From contig OX335655.1 in assembly GCA_946894095.1 (NCBI GenBank), positions 18,476,001 to 18,540,000 on the forward strand: a stretch of 64,000 bases of DNA, read 5' to 3'. The position numbers and the translations under genes are program-made. The DNA comes from Incurvaria masculella. Taxonomy: Eukaryota; Arthropoda; Insecta; Lepidoptera; Incurvariidae. Positions 1 to 10,779 of the stretch are shown here, one piece after another (position 1 is the first letter of the stretch; each line of letters begins with the position of its first letter). Under the pieces are notes generated by a model that saw only the letters and a list, made by a program, of their open reading frames with translations, was not told the origin of the DNA and ran no database searches.

Positions 1-315
1 TTCAAATCTATATCGATATTGGTTATTACCAGCGTAGTTAAAACGCCAGTAATAATTCTACTCTCTCTACACCGAATATGATTTTTTCTCAACGGAAATG
101 GAAATGGTCCTTGAGGTTTGAGGTCATTTATGATTCTTTACTCTGTGTTTTTAAGTAAATATACTTTTTTACTCACTTTTTAAGGTATTTTCTTTAATTA
201 ATGTGTCCTTGCTTCATGGTCGATTCTAAATTCAAATCACATTTGGTGATTTTATTTTATACGACACCTACGGTGAACAAGAATAGTAATTAGTAATTAT
301 TATAATCTACAAACT

Positions 316-712
316 GAGCGGCCCGTAGCTCAGGCAGACTTGCCTTCCATCCCGTAGTTCTGGGTTCAAAACCCCGCCCCGTTCATGCATCACTTTCTTT
401 CTCTATCTGAGTTTGATAAGTGCATTTCCTTACGAAGACAAGGTCGGAATCCTTGTAAAACGGAATGTGCCCTTCGCTTACCAGGTGGTACGGTTCGAGC
501 ACGACCGGGTTGGTACCATCGCACTGGATGAAAATATGATCGAAGCGGCAATGAAAAATTGTCAGTGGTTTCCAACCAGATCAACGTAGCCGTGCGAATG
601 AAGGGAAGTTCCTGGCATGGTGCCTAACTCCTTCGGGAATGCGGTGTGTTGAACTAATATAATGACGGTGTGCCGACCGGTCATCCATACATGTCAGTTT
701 CAAAAAAAAAAA
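316..712 (+). mobile_element. SINE, tRNA-type head, near full length
   Basis: The copy starts with a tRNA-like segment carrying an A-box-like GTAGCTCAGG and a B-box-like GGTTCAAAACC. A pyrimidine-rich linker (CTTTCTTTCTC) follows, then the roughly 330 bp body shared by about 20 copies in this window (GGTTGGTACCATCGCA, GAAGCGGCAATGAAAAATTG, GGCATGGTGCCTAA, CATCCATACATGTCAG). It ends in an A-tract. A non-autonomous retroposon transcribed by RNA polymerase III from its internal boxes is the expected type. It is diverged relative to the copies at 35363 and 37568. Confidence 0.8.
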
Positions 713-915
713 TAGGCCCGCCTGGGTTGATACCATCGCATTGGATGAAAATATGATAGAAGCGGCAATGAAAAACTATCAGTGTTTTCCAAAACGATCA
801 ATGTAGTCGTGCTCATAAAGGGAAGGTACTGGCATGGTGCCTATTTCCTTCTGGAATGCGGTTGTGGTGCACTAATATGATGTCGCTGAGTTGTGGTATT
901 AGCCATCCATGTCCA
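713..915 (+). mobile_element. SINE body, head missing
   Basis: This begins directly after the A-tract of the previous SINE, inside the shared body (GGCCCGCCTGGGTTGATACC), and runs to CATCCATGTCCAG. The tandem junction suggests a truncated SINE inserted at the A-tail of its neighbour. Confidence 0.75.
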
Positions 916-940
916 GAGTGGGCAGTCTGAGTACTCACCG

Positions 941-1243
941 AAATTGGCGTTTACGGCAAACCGATCGACTGGCGTTTTCTCCAAACTCCATACAAGTTTT
1001 TACTAGATATTTTGTGGTTTTACTCCTTCAAGCTGTCAAAGTCAAACGCGGACTTCCGATTTGTATGAAAACGCGGAGTGGACGTAAACGGCAACGTCGA
1101 CGTATTTACGGCAACGTTGAGTAAGCTGTCAAATCAAGCTCGGACTCGCAAATGTTAGTTCGCTTAACGCCCGCTGCGCGCGCTCATCAATTTCTCCATA
1201 CATTTGAAAACGCCAGTCGATCGGTTTGCCGTAACGCCAATTT
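941..1243. mobile_element. Short TIR element (MITE-like), ~303 bp
   Basis: Terminal inverted repeats of about 38 bp lie at 941-979 and 1206-1243. Both contain GGCAAACCGATCGACTGGCG, with a one-base length difference inside. The interior holds further inverted motifs (GGCAACGTCGACG, GGCAACGTTGAG). No coding capacity is present. No second copy was noticed in the window, so the family is unnamed. Confidence 0.7.
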
Positions 1244-1573
1244 AGGTGACAACTTAGACTACCGGCTCTGTTACATAAAAGAGGGGATCGTCTCTAAATA
1301 TTCTACTCCATTACCTAAACACGCCGAATGGCCGGTACGAACATAAATCTCGGCGGATATTTCGCTTGTTAATAAAGTAAATCCATATTTCGGCGACTTC
1401 TCGCCCCGGGCCGACCCTTCTCAGGCCGTGTCGCCTTGGATTCGGCGTGAAGTGGGTTCTATCTGTCACGCTTCCGGCGACGGGCAGCGGAAACAATCGT
1501 TGTCCCTGTCTGGCGTATTGATTTTTTAAACGGATAAAGTTTGGATTGCTTCCGTGCGAATCGGTCGTTTTTT
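1244..1573. other. Unassigned, no gene seen
   Basis: Unique-looking sequence between two repeats. The reading frames here are short and lack recognisable domains. Confidence 0.5.
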
Positions 1574-1881
1574 AGGGTTCCATACCCGAAGGGTGAAAAC
1601 GGAACCCTATTACTAAGCCTCCGCTGTCCGTCCGTCCGTCCGTCCGTCCGTCCGTCTGTCCGTCTGTCACAGGGCTGTATCTCAGTAACCGTAACAGGTA
1701 GACAGCTGAAATTTTCACAGAGTGTGTATTTATTTTGCCGCTATAACAACAAATAGGTAAGATTAAAAAATAATTAAAATTAAAGGGGGCTCCCATACAA
1801 AAAAACGTGATTTTTTTGTTTTATTTTTTACGATGGTACGTAACCCTTCGTGTGCGAGTCCGACTCGTACTTGGCCGGTTT
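1574..1881 (+). mobile_element. (GTCY)n-containing MITE, copy 1
   Basis: The repeat runs from AGGGTTCCATACCC, through a GTCC/GTCT microsatellite at about 1625-1667, then CACAGGGCTGTATCTCA and TTTGCCGCTATAACAACAA, to GGTACGTAACCCTTCG and CGCACTTGGCCGG-like ends. The first block (GGGTTCCGTACC) and a later block (GGTACGGAACCC) are inverted repeats. About ten copies occur in this window. The layout matches the lepidopteran MITE family known for hitchhiking (GTCY)n microsatellites (recalled, not searched). Confidence 0.8.
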
Positions 1882-2177
1882 TTTAGGGTTCCGTACCCAA
1901 AGGGTGAAAACGGAACCCTATTACTAAGCCTCAGCTGTCCGTCCGTCCGTCCGTCCGTTCGTCTGTCACAGGGCTGTATCTCATGAACCTTAATAGGTAG
2001 GCAGCTGAAATTTTCACAGAGTATGTATTTGTTTTGCCGCTATAATAACAAATAGGTAAATTTAAAAAAAATAAACATTAAAGGGGGGTCCCATACAAAA
2101 AACGTTTTGTGTTCAATCTTGCACGATGGTACGGAACCCTTCGTGGGCGAGTCCGACTCGCACTTGGCCGGTTTTTT
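1882..2177 (+). mobile_element. (GTCY)n-containing MITE, copy 2
   Basis: This second copy starts immediately where copy 1 ends, so the two form a direct head-to-tail pair. It carries the same landmarks, with the GTCC tract at about 1938-1966 and the CACTTGGCCGGTTTTTT end. Confidence 0.8.
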
Positions 2178-2577
2178 CTTCCTGCCTCGAGTCGAGTCGG
2201 GAAATACGTGGAATGCGAAATTATACTTGAATACGTTTGGAATTTGTTTCATAAAAACAGATCATTTTAAAATTTGACAGTCACAAAATCGAGCCGTTCC
2301 ATGGTTCGGAATCCATGTCAAAACATAGGGGGTCAGATTAAGCTCGCTCAGGTTGTTACTATCTCATTGGATGAAAAGATGCTTTCACCCTTTAAATTTA
2401 TTTTGCCTTGCTCTAAACGGTTGCCTTTTTTCCTTCTTAAATTCTCGTCATAATATCAATCCTTGGTTACAACAGTTTTGATCGATATGTAGATATCTGC
2501 TATGTATTTTCCACGTTGAAATCAATAAATAATCCGTATTCCGTTGTATTGGGAACATTTGAATGTGTAAAACTACA
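2178..2577. other. Unassigned, with a small SINE scrap
   Basis: Short SINE-like motifs occur near 2280-2390 (GAGCCGTTCCATGGTTCGGAATCCATGT and GGATGAAAAGATG are the echoes; each is weak). Nothing else is recognised. Confidence 0.4.
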
Positions 2578-2581
2578 TCAA

Positions 2582-3107
2582 GGTGGCCCTCATACAAACG
2601 GGGAAAGAAGATCACGCCCATATTTCTTATGTTTCTTAAATTTCGCTCAAAAGAGCTTTATTTGATCGAACTAGATGTCTGATGACCGTTGGCATTGTAA
2701 AATTGTGTTTGGTTTCTAAGTTATAAGGTCCGAAAGTTCGAATTTTTCGCGCGTTTTATACAATAACTTTGATGTTGGATTACGGAATGATAAAGTAAGA
2801 ACATCTTAAAAAGATTAGTCATCAGACATAGCTTATTTAATAAAGATTTATAATCTATTTGGTTTTTGTTAGATTTGTGACTACAGCGGTCGTGGTTTAC
2901 TTTTAGCTATAAGTTGTTTTGTAATTAAAAAAAATTCGTAAATCTTACCAAATCATATACTATGCACATTATCTTTTTTGTGGACATGTTGCATCTTCCT
3001 CATCACGGAGCCTGTCTTTTTCTTTGAAACAGAGAAGGTCCCAGAGCGCAACAGCACGGTTTTGTACAGTGCCCGCGAATGAGTTAGTCCCGCCGGGTTG
3101 GGCCACC
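2582..3107 (-). mobile_element. TTAA MITE family (GGTGGCCCAACCCG ends), copy 1
   Basis: The right end reads CGGGTTGGGCCACC followed by TTAA; the left end reads GGTGGCCCTCATAC preceded by TCAA, a decayed TTAA. The interior matches the copies at 5663 and 52966 in reverse orientation (for example AGATGTCTGATGACC and GACCGCTGTAGTC). There is no transposase. TTAA flanks plus TIRs suggest mobilisation by a piggyBac-type transposase. Confidence 0.75.
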
Positions 3108-3111
3108 TTAA

Positions 3112-3663
3112 ATTATACTAATATAGACTAGGAGGTCGCAACAAAAATAGTTGCAGTAACCTAAATGGCTGAAACTGGGTTCACAGTACCAAATCGCTGA
3201 TGAAAATGTGTCGGTCTACTGCGCCAAGTTGCAGCCCCGCAAGTTTTCACCAGTTCCCTGTTGACCGCCGCCGGCACGGGTCCTCGCCTGATGATGGACC
3301 AAATGTTTGGTTCGAAACGTCGTGAAATATTATCGACACACCGTGAGTAAGCCGTTTTCCACGAACCTTGAAATGAGTGTTGACCACGGTAATCTCAAAT
3401 CATAAATTGTACAGTTGCACGCCTAATTTGTAGTCAGCCGTAATATTCAATCAGTTAAAGTAACCGTTTCAAAATCATCTGATCTGTCACATGTGTTATT
3501 TTCACCGAGCGGTACTGTTCAATCGGTTCAAATAACTGTTTAATATTAACTTTTTTGGTTCATTGATAGATACTTACCGTAATACGTTAACATTAATGAG
3601 AAATACCTTACCATAAATGACTGAATCTTAACTATGATAAAACAGTAAACAGATGCACATACT
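3112..3663. other. Unassigned apart from the hammerhead-like motif
   Basis: No coding region or second repeat is recognised between the TTAA MITE and the next (GTCY)n MITE. Confidence 0.45.
3281..3330 (+). ncRNA. Hammerhead-ribozyme-like motif
   Basis: The catalytic-core pattern reads CTGATGA (3288-3294), then a hairpin (GGACCAAA with TTTGGTTC, 3296-3313, one G-U pair), then GAAAC (3314-3318), then GTC (3319-3321). GTGA after the GTC (3322-3325) can pair with TCGC (3284-3287) before the core as a short stem I. Stem III would be only the two pairs AC/GU. Hammerheads with minimal stem III are known in Penelope-like retroelements; assignment to such an element here is inference. Activity is unproven and the stems are short. 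Confidence 0.45.
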
Positions 3664-3975
3664 TTTTAGGGTTCCGTAGCCAAAGGGTGAATACGGTACC
3701 CTATTACTAAGCCTCCGCTGTCCGCCCGTCCGTCCGTCCGTTCGTCCGTCCGTCCGTCTGTCACAGGGCTGTATCTCGTGAATCGTAATAGGTAGGCAGC
3801 TGAAATTTTCACAGAGTGTGTATTTATTTTGCCGCTATAACAACAAATAGGTAAAATACCAAAACATATAAAAATTAAAAAAATATATATACAAAAATCG
3901 TGATTTTTTGTGTTAAATCTTGTACGATGGTACGGAACCCTTCGCGAGTCCGACTCGCACTTGGCCGGTTTTTTT
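3664..3975 (+). mobile_element. (GTCY)n-containing MITE, copy 3
   Basis: Full layout from TTAGGGTTCCGTAGCC to CGCACTTGGCCGG, with a GTCC/GTTC tract at about 3718-3760. Confidence 0.8.
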
Positions 3976-4274
3976 TATTTTTATTGTAATTTTCAACCAT
4001 AATTCGCTAATGGCGTGTATTTTGAGTGCCACGTCCAGTTCAAGTGCATGCGGGGTCTTCGAAGAGTGACCCATCACGCCGCAATCCGACCTTATGTCCA
4101 CGGAGTCCGGTTTCAGCCGCTGAGTTGTTTGCTAAAATGAGTGGATTCTGTGCCGAGGGGGGCGGGCGTGCTGACAGCTCTGATAGTCGATAAGTGAATT
4201 CCAACTTGCCCAACATTGTCACTAATAAAAACTAAACTAAACTAATATTAAGCCTATATACATACTCATTTAGT

Positions 4275-4616
4275 TTGTTGGCTCGCAGATTTGCGCAGTG
4301 CTCTGGAGAGGTCAGGCTTACTCTGTTCAAGGCATACTGTCAGGCGCTTTACACCGGTCACCTGTGGTGCAGCTACACGCAGCGAGCGTTTAACTTGCTG
4401 CGTGTGCAGTACAACAATGCATTGCGCTGCATAATGGGACTGCCGTGGCGGTGTAGTGCGTCTGGCATGTTCGCGGAGAACGGTTTGACTGATTTCTTTG
4501 GTGTACTGCGCAAACAGAAGGCGGCATTCCTTCGCCGTTCAGCCATCAGTGAGAATAGAATAGTAGCAAACATTTTGGGACGAATTTATTATAAGGATTT
4601 TATTAATGTGTCTTAG
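4275..4616 (+). pseudogene. Non-LTR retrotransposon RT C-terminal fragment
   Basis: A 113-residue open stretch resembles the region after the polymerase core in CR1/Jockey-group LINE proteins. It begins LARRFAQCSGEVRLTLF, then has AYCQALYTGHLWC, YNNALRCIMGLPW and RIVANILGRI, and ends at a stop at 4614-4616. About 50 bp downstream lies an ATT-repeat tail (about 4668-4690), a common LINE 3' end. The catalytic RT motifs and endonuclease are missing, so this is a 5'-truncated dead copy. Clade assignment is tentative. Confidence 0.7.
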
Positions 4617-4690
4617 TTTTAATATTATTTACAATGTTATGGGATAATTCACCTGATTGAAATAAATTATTATTATTATTATTATTATTT

Positions 4691-5440
4691 AATTGATTTT
4701 GTTTTATATACAAATTTGAAAATGTAAGAAAGACAAGATAAATATGTTCGATAAGTAGTGATATTGTATGCAAATTATAGTAATTAGTTATATCACGACT
4801 AATTCTAATATTTTTCAATTTTGTGTTATTTTAAACCAGTAGTAAATTAATTTTAACTATTATCACTTTAATACCTACGATGTCTGTAATTTAAAATAGT
4901 GATTGGACACACCTAAATATTATAAAAATGTTAATAAAAATAAAGCCATATTCATAACCAAACACGAAATTAGAGTTTGTCTGCCAAGTACCGATTACTT
5001 TTGCCTACCCCGGTGACAAAAAAGGAAAATAATTTGTTACATTAATTTTAGGATGACGAATGTGGAAAATAAATGAATACAAATTTCCATACAAATTTGG
5101 CCGGTGACGAATTTGGAATAACCCGTCTCTCTGCCTGTCTGACCGCTTATAACTTGAGAACCATTTGCAATCAATACCAGTACAAGATAATCAGAACTAT
5201 AGTAATATTTTAGGTATATAATTTTTGTATTATTTTTAAGGGAGGAAATTGAATGAATTTACAAAAAGTGTTATTCCGAAGATGTATTTTGTAAAGTTAG
5301 GCCGATGCTAAATTCTGCTCGAATTGAATTTTTTCAACGTTTCCGGTGATAGTAATTTATTTTATTTATTTATTTCCTTAAAATTGTACAATTTACACAT
5401 ATTCAATATATATAGTATAGCCGAACTGGGCGCCATCTAG
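4691..5440. other. Unassigned AT-rich sequence
   Basis: No reading frame, RNA gene or recognised repeat. Confidence 0.45.
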
Positions 5441-5469
5441 ATTTGTTAAACATATAGCCAGCGTCTCGA

Positions 5470-6400
5470 ATCACCTCAAGGCTGTTCCGACCCATATAAA
5501 GTTGTTTGCACACATAACGCAAAAAGTATTGCACTTTAAGCCACGAATTAATAATAAAAGTTTAATATAGTCATCATCAATCATTACTTGCAACGAAAAC
5601 AATTTCACAATTTCAAGATTATTGGTTTTGTTACAATTTATTTAAATACGATTTTTATTTAAGGTGGCCCAACCCGGCGGCCTCAACTCATTTGCGGGCA
5701 CGGTACAAAACCGTGCTGTTGCGCTCTGGGACCTTCTCTGTTTCTAAGAATAAGACAGGCTCCGTTATAAGGAAGATGCAACCTGTCCACAAAAAAGACA
5801 ATGTGCATAGTGTATGATTTGGTAAGATTTACGAAAATTTTAATTTTAAAACGACTTATAGCTAAAAGTAAACCACGACCGCTGTAGTCGAAAATCTATC
5901 AAAAACCAAATAGATTATAAATCTTGATTAAACAAGCTATGTCTGATGACTTATCTTTTTAAGATGTTCTTACTTTATCATTGCGTAATCCACCTCCAAA
6001 GTAATTGTATAAAACGCGCGAAAAATCCGAACTTTCGGACGTTATAACTTGGAAACCAAACACAATTTTACAATGCCAATGGTCATCAGACATCTAGTTC
6101 AATCAAATAAAGCTATATTGAGCAAAATTTTGGATCTCTGACAAGAAATATAGCCGTGATCTTCTTTCCCCTTTTGTATGGGGAAATGAGCGGGTTGGGC
6201 CACCTTAACAGCGCCATCTAACGGTGTAAAACTTCTAATCGGCAATTACAATGAAACCATTAAACCTGAAATTGTGAATACGTTTTCGCTGCAACGACTA
6301 TGGCTATATTTAATATTTTTGACGAATTCGTGCCTTAAAGTGCAATACTTTTTGCGTTCTGTGTAAAAAAACATTGTATGGGTCGGAACATCCTTAATGT
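5470..6400. mobile_element. Long-TIR foldback element, interrupted
   Basis: The two ends form a long imperfect inverted repeat. About 5480-5655 (GTTCCGACCCATA, ACGCAAAAAGTATTGCACTT, CACGAATT, AAATTGTGAAA-like) matches the reverse complement of about 6215-6395. The region between them is mostly another element (5663-6204) that carries its own TTAA duplication. The host element is therefore a foldback MITE of about 390 bp before interruption. It has no coding capacity. Confidence 0.65.
5663..6204 (+). mobile_element. TTAA MITE family (GGTGGCCCAACCCG ends), copy 2
   Basis: TIRs GGTGGCCCAACCCG and CGGGTTGGGCCACC are flanked by TTAA at 5659-5662 and 6205-6208. The element is 542 bp, exactly the length of the copy at 52966. 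It is non-coding and nested in a foldback element. Confidence 0.85.
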
Positions 6401-7315
6401 GGGTTGCGACTATACAAAAGTGTGAAGAAGATGGCGTCTATATTCCGGGGTGCGTCCATCCGGTACCCACGTGAGTTCACCCTCTCCCTCCACCGTGGCA
6501 CCGTGGTCACCCCCTTTCCTGCTCGCGATACAGTCAGTCCAGAAGTTCTGGCACGCCTATACACATAGTAGGCGAGGTGAATACACAAACTGTCGACGTA
6601 GTAACGTGTCAATGTGCACTTGAATGTAATTCTTGGCTCGTGCCTCTGCGCCCAGACGTTCTCACATGTTCAAATATTATTACATCTGGCGCGAAATATG
6701 ACGCAGTCACTTGTGGATGAAACAAACTAGATGTCGCCAACACAAATATTTGAGAAACAATAAATATCATTTATTGCTTTCGCGTTTGTATTTTTATTCA
6801 CAACATGAAAATACGCAACAGTAAATACCGACAAGCAACTTCCGTGGAGGGTAGGCAGGCAGATTACAGAATACTTCTCTAGCTCCATCTACATGTGCAA
6901 GTAGTGAGAGGCGACTAAAGCATTCATCTTGGATTTATCGTTCATTATACGCATTTCACGTACAACTGTGTGTCCGCTTCCTTAATTACTAAGCAGTAGG
7001 GTAAAACATGCTCTATAATGTACCTTTGCATTGGATTAAAGATGAGAGAGGCAGTAATTTTTTTTTTCATGCAGTTAAATGTACCTGTCAACATAATAAT
7101 CTAAAGAAGTGTGTTAAGCTAATGTAATGTCAGTAGCTGCTATATTAGCCATTCATGTGCATCTAAATTTTGTTTTTTTAAATTCCATAAAAACCTAGGT
7201 GGCTTGCAGAGAGACCATAGGTACTAAAAGCAAAATCTACCACACCGCGCGAAACCACGCAGGCACAATACCAGCGGATTTTTGGACTATCGCTGAGCTA
7301 TCGAGCTTTTATCGT
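6401..7315. other. Unassigned
   Basis: No supported gene. A weak SINE-tail echo occurs near 7030-7160 (GCATTGGATTAAAGATG, TTAGCCATTCATGTG). Confidence 0.4.
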
Positions 7316-7830
7316 AATTTAATTACGTTTGAAGACTCCAGGTAATACATAGGCTTGAGGAAAGATACCCGCCGGCAGACAGTTCCATAATCTGGTGGTG
7401 CGGCAGAGAAATGAGTTTGAGAAACGGTTCATTCTCCGATTCTCTGCGGCGGGTGCTCCGGACATAGGTTGAAAGGGGAGTAATAAGGGATGTAAGTTCC
7501 GCAGAGCAACTTCCATGATAATACCTGTAGAACAGACTGAACTACAAACCGTCGAGGGCTCAAGGACTCCATACCAACGTTGAGTTGTGGGTCACCAACA
7601 AGTCGGATCGCTGGGCGCTGTATTGAGTCCAAGGACGCCAGCAGGTACTGGGGACCGCCTTTCCAATAGTGACTGCAGTATTCTATCACCGGCCTTATTT
7701 GTGATTTGTAAAGATGAGTAGTTGTGCCGCTGATATTAGCTTGCACCAACGCCCGTTTGTACACTCTCGCATAATACAGTCCACCACCGCACGTGCTGGC
7801 CGTTGCTTTATCAGACACTAATGAAGACAT
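7316..7830 (-). pseudogene. LINE RT C-terminal fragment, frameshifted
   Basis: Two overlapping minus-strand frames together read like the end of a Jockey/CR1-group RT. The upstream frame has LYKSQIRPVIEYCSHYWKG and LDSIQRPAIRLVGDP. The downstream frame has RFSNSFLCRTTRLWNCLPAG followed by FPQAYVLPGVFKRN. The RLWN-LP motif is typical of these C-termini. The frame change lies around 7430-7520. The catalytic core is missing. Confidence 0.75.
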
Positions 7831-7938
7831 TTTATTATTTCTTTTGTTTGGTTATATTATTATTCTCAGCAGATTGTCCCCAGCTGGCACCTGAGTGATT
7901 AGGTCAATATTTAGTTCTCGTGCTCTCCTCTCTGGTAG

Positions 7939-7972
7939 ATTTTTTTTTATGTAACCTGACATGGATGGCTAA
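7939..7972 (-). mobile_element. SINE 3' end scrap
   Basis: Poly-T followed by ATGTAACCTGACATGGATGG, which is the reverse complement of the SINE 3' terminus. Only the last ~35 bp is present. Confidence 0.6.
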
Positions 7973-7973
7973 T

Positions 7974-8890
7974 GACACAGTACTGTTTATTGTTTATTCA
8001 TCATCCATAGACAGTACACTGCCCTCGGATTTGTCATATTTTAGCATTGGCCAGTTCAGCAAAACAAAACACAGCAAGAAGAACTGGAAAGAAACTCCGC
8101 TGTTATTTTTTTTTCAACGTCCACTTAGTCTAAGTTTACAAAAGTGTTTGTCAATTATTTTAACAATAACATAGGTAAAACACTAAATTCACATGAATAC
8201 ACGAAGTTTACAATCCATGCCGTATGCAACAGTTCATGACAAATATCATTTTATTTGCAAAGACAATCCCCTCCAACTAATATGTTGCCAATTGGAGCAG
8301 GCCAGTCCCCACAAACAGCACCCGTTCACGAGCATCACGCCGTGCACAGCTATTACCTCTTTCAACCATATTTTAGGGAAAGAGATAACCCGAGCCAAGC
8401 GTCACCGTAAGCAAGGACTTTTAAGAACGGCCCGTAAGCTATGCTCCCCATACAAACGTAGTTTACTAATCATTTGGAAACCGCTATTCCAAATAAATTG
8501 ATGTTAAATATCTAATATCAGGTAACAAATATCTGTGTCTGCATACTTTTGTTTTTTTGAAAAATCCAAACCAAATGAAATGAATGCAAAAAGAAAATCT
8601 TCATACGAATTTTGTTTTCTCTTTGGTTTGACCCAGAATACATTTACCGAAAAAACAAAGACATGCAAACACAGATATTTGTAGCCTGATATTATATACC
8701 AAATAACAAGTAAGTTGGAACAGTGGTTTTCAAATTATTAGTAAACTACGTTTGTGTGGGAGGCGAAATTTTCAGGTGCTTACGGGCCGACCTTAAGCGA
8801 TGCACTGCTCCAGTGGCAACACAACACTGTGGAACACTTGCACATTAGGTTTTAATACTATACGTTTTGTCATAAACTACTACTGTTATG
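7974..8890 (-). repeat. Two-copy interspersed repeat, interrupted copy
   Basis: This sequence matches the reverse complement of 41236-41775 along its whole length (for example CATCATCCATAGACAGTAC, GGCCAGTTCAGC, CGAGCATCACGCCG, GGTTTTAATACTAT). The only large difference is a 368 bp MITE at 8425-8792. The sense strand ends with AATAAACAATACAATAC, like a polyadenylated or LINE-type 3' end. No protein is evident. Confidence 0.75.
8425..8792. mobile_element. TTAA MITE, second family, copy 1
   Basis: TIRs of the form ACGGCCCGTAAGC and GCTTACGGGCCG are flanked by TTAA at 8421-8424 and 8793-8796. The interior is itself palindromic (ATCTGTGTCTGCAT near one side, ATGCAAACACAGATAT near the other). The uninterrupted homologue near 41335 shows the filled TTAA site without the element, so the boundaries are well supported. 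Confidence 0.9.
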
Positions 8891-9525
8891 TTGGTCCAAG
8901 CCACCACTTTGGAGCTACGTGCCATACCAGGATCTACCTTATACAGAATGTAGAAATTAATTTTTTAAACTTCGTATTCTATACCCTATATTGAACATAT
9001 TTTTGATTTATGATGATCCAAAAGAAAGCGTTATGATTTTAACAGTTCTATGTATGTACGTTTGTATTTACGTATGTTCCGCCGTAGCTGTACATCCGAT
9101 TTTGATGAATAAGGTGTGAAACGAAAAAATACAAGTTTGAAATACTGTGATCCGACTACTAAAACGTAAGAAACCAGAAGAATTAAATCATTCTATGTGA
9201 TTTGTCCAGAAATTCTTACACGCACAATTTCATAGAATACATTATCAGACAGGAAACCTTATTAAACTGTGTGCTCGAATGAAAATTTCTTCACTGGCGG
9301 TAGAATTCCCTTTTCAATTCAGGAAATGCTTACTCGGGCAATTAGGGCCGGATTATTGAACGACATTGAGTAAATTTTGGGGCCATTCCATAGAGCCCAC
9401 TCGGCCTTCGGCAAAGTTCAATCAATATCGTGACGTACATGCCTGTAGCCTTAGCGTGAATTAAAATAATGGATGTTATAAAATGTGTATGAACTGCCCG
9501 GGGCTCCGCCAGCGTTAAAGTTTTA
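8891..9525. other. Unassigned
   Basis: No gene or recognised repeat. Confidence 0.45.
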
Positions 9526-9858
9526 CAAAAAACCGGACAATTGCGAGTCGGACTTGCACACGAAGGGTTCCGTACCAACGTACATGATTTAACACGAAAT
9601 ATAATATTTTGTGCATACAAAAAATATTATATGAATTTTTATTTTTTATTATATGATTTATTTTTTATTATATTTTAATTTTACCTATTTGTTGTTATAG
9701 CGGCAAAATAAATACACATTGTGTGAAAATTTCAGCTGCCTACCTATTACGGTTCATGAGATACAGCCCTGTGACAGACGTACGGACGTACGGACGGACG
9801 GACGGACAGCGGAGGCTTAGTAATAGGATTCCGTTTTCACCCTTTGGGTACGGAACCG
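9526..9858 (-). mobile_element. (GTCY)n-containing MITE, copy 4
   Basis: Reverse-orientation copy from AACCGGACAATTGCGAGTCG to CACCCTTTGGGTACGGAACC, with GGAC repeats at about 9785-9807. Confidence 0.8.
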
Positions 9859-10095
9859 TCCGTCCGTCCGTCTGTCACAGGGCTGTATCTCATGAACCGT
9901 AATAGGTAGGCAGCCGTAATGTTCACAGATTGTGTATTTATTTTGCCGCTATAACAACAAATAGGTAAATTAAAAAAAATCTAAAAAATTAAAGGGGGCC
10001 CCATACAAATAACGTGATTTTTTGTGGTTAATCTTGTACGATAGTACAGAACCCTTCGTGTGCGAGTCCGACTCGCACTTGGCCGGTTTTTTTTT
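9859..10095 (+). mobile_element. (GTCY)n-containing MITE, copy 5, truncated
   Basis: This copy begins inside the GTCC tract and continues in plus orientation to CGCACTTGGCCGG. It abuts copy 4 head-to-head, so the two together can fold back on each other. Confidence 0.8.
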
Positions 10096-10210
10096 TTCCT
10101 TGGGAGAATTACATAGGTACCACATCAAAATCAGGTAAAGACGGACAGACGTCTGAGGAGCACGGGTATTGCTTCTAATGCCAGAGTTCATTAATTCATG
10201 AGCACAGTTC

Positions 10211-10466
10211 AAGCACCACTTTCTTTCTCTTTCTGAGTTGGATAAGTGTATTTCGTCAAGAACGAGAGCTGTTCCACGGTTCGGAACCCGTGTGAAACAT
10301 TAGATGCCCCTCCCCTACTTAATGGTAGGGCTATGCCTGCCCGAGTTGGTACCATCGCATTGGATTAAAAAATGGTCGATGAAAAACTGTCCTTTTCTTC
10401 AATCTATTACAATGTGTTGGGCTTATATCATGACAGCTGGTGTGGTAATGGCTATTCATGTCTATT
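10211..10466 (+). mobile_element. SINE, head-less and diverged
   Basis: It starts at the CACCACTTTCTTTCTC linker, continues with GTTCGGAACCCGTGT, GTTGGTACCATCGCATTGG, then a deletion, and ends near GGCTATTCATGTC. Confidence 0.7.
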
Positions 10467-10779
10467 TCAATGCTTATTTATACTTATTGCTTAGCTATTC
10501 CTCATTTTCTTCAACCGTCATTGAAATTAAATTCGAGCACTTTCTGTCATCTGGACGTCTATACCTTGGAGTCAAAGGGACTTAGGTCTACTTAAGTGTA
10601 GATACGTGATTGTACATACCATAACGCCGGCCTCCCGGAGGGATAGTCAGAGGTGATCTCTTTCTATATACTTTCCGATTACGGGTGCTAAGGTCTGATC
10701 ATTACGAATAACCTAACCAATTTGGTCATGCCATGTTCTTCTAGGGTATCCCGGCACATATGTCCGTAAGACGGCTTTT

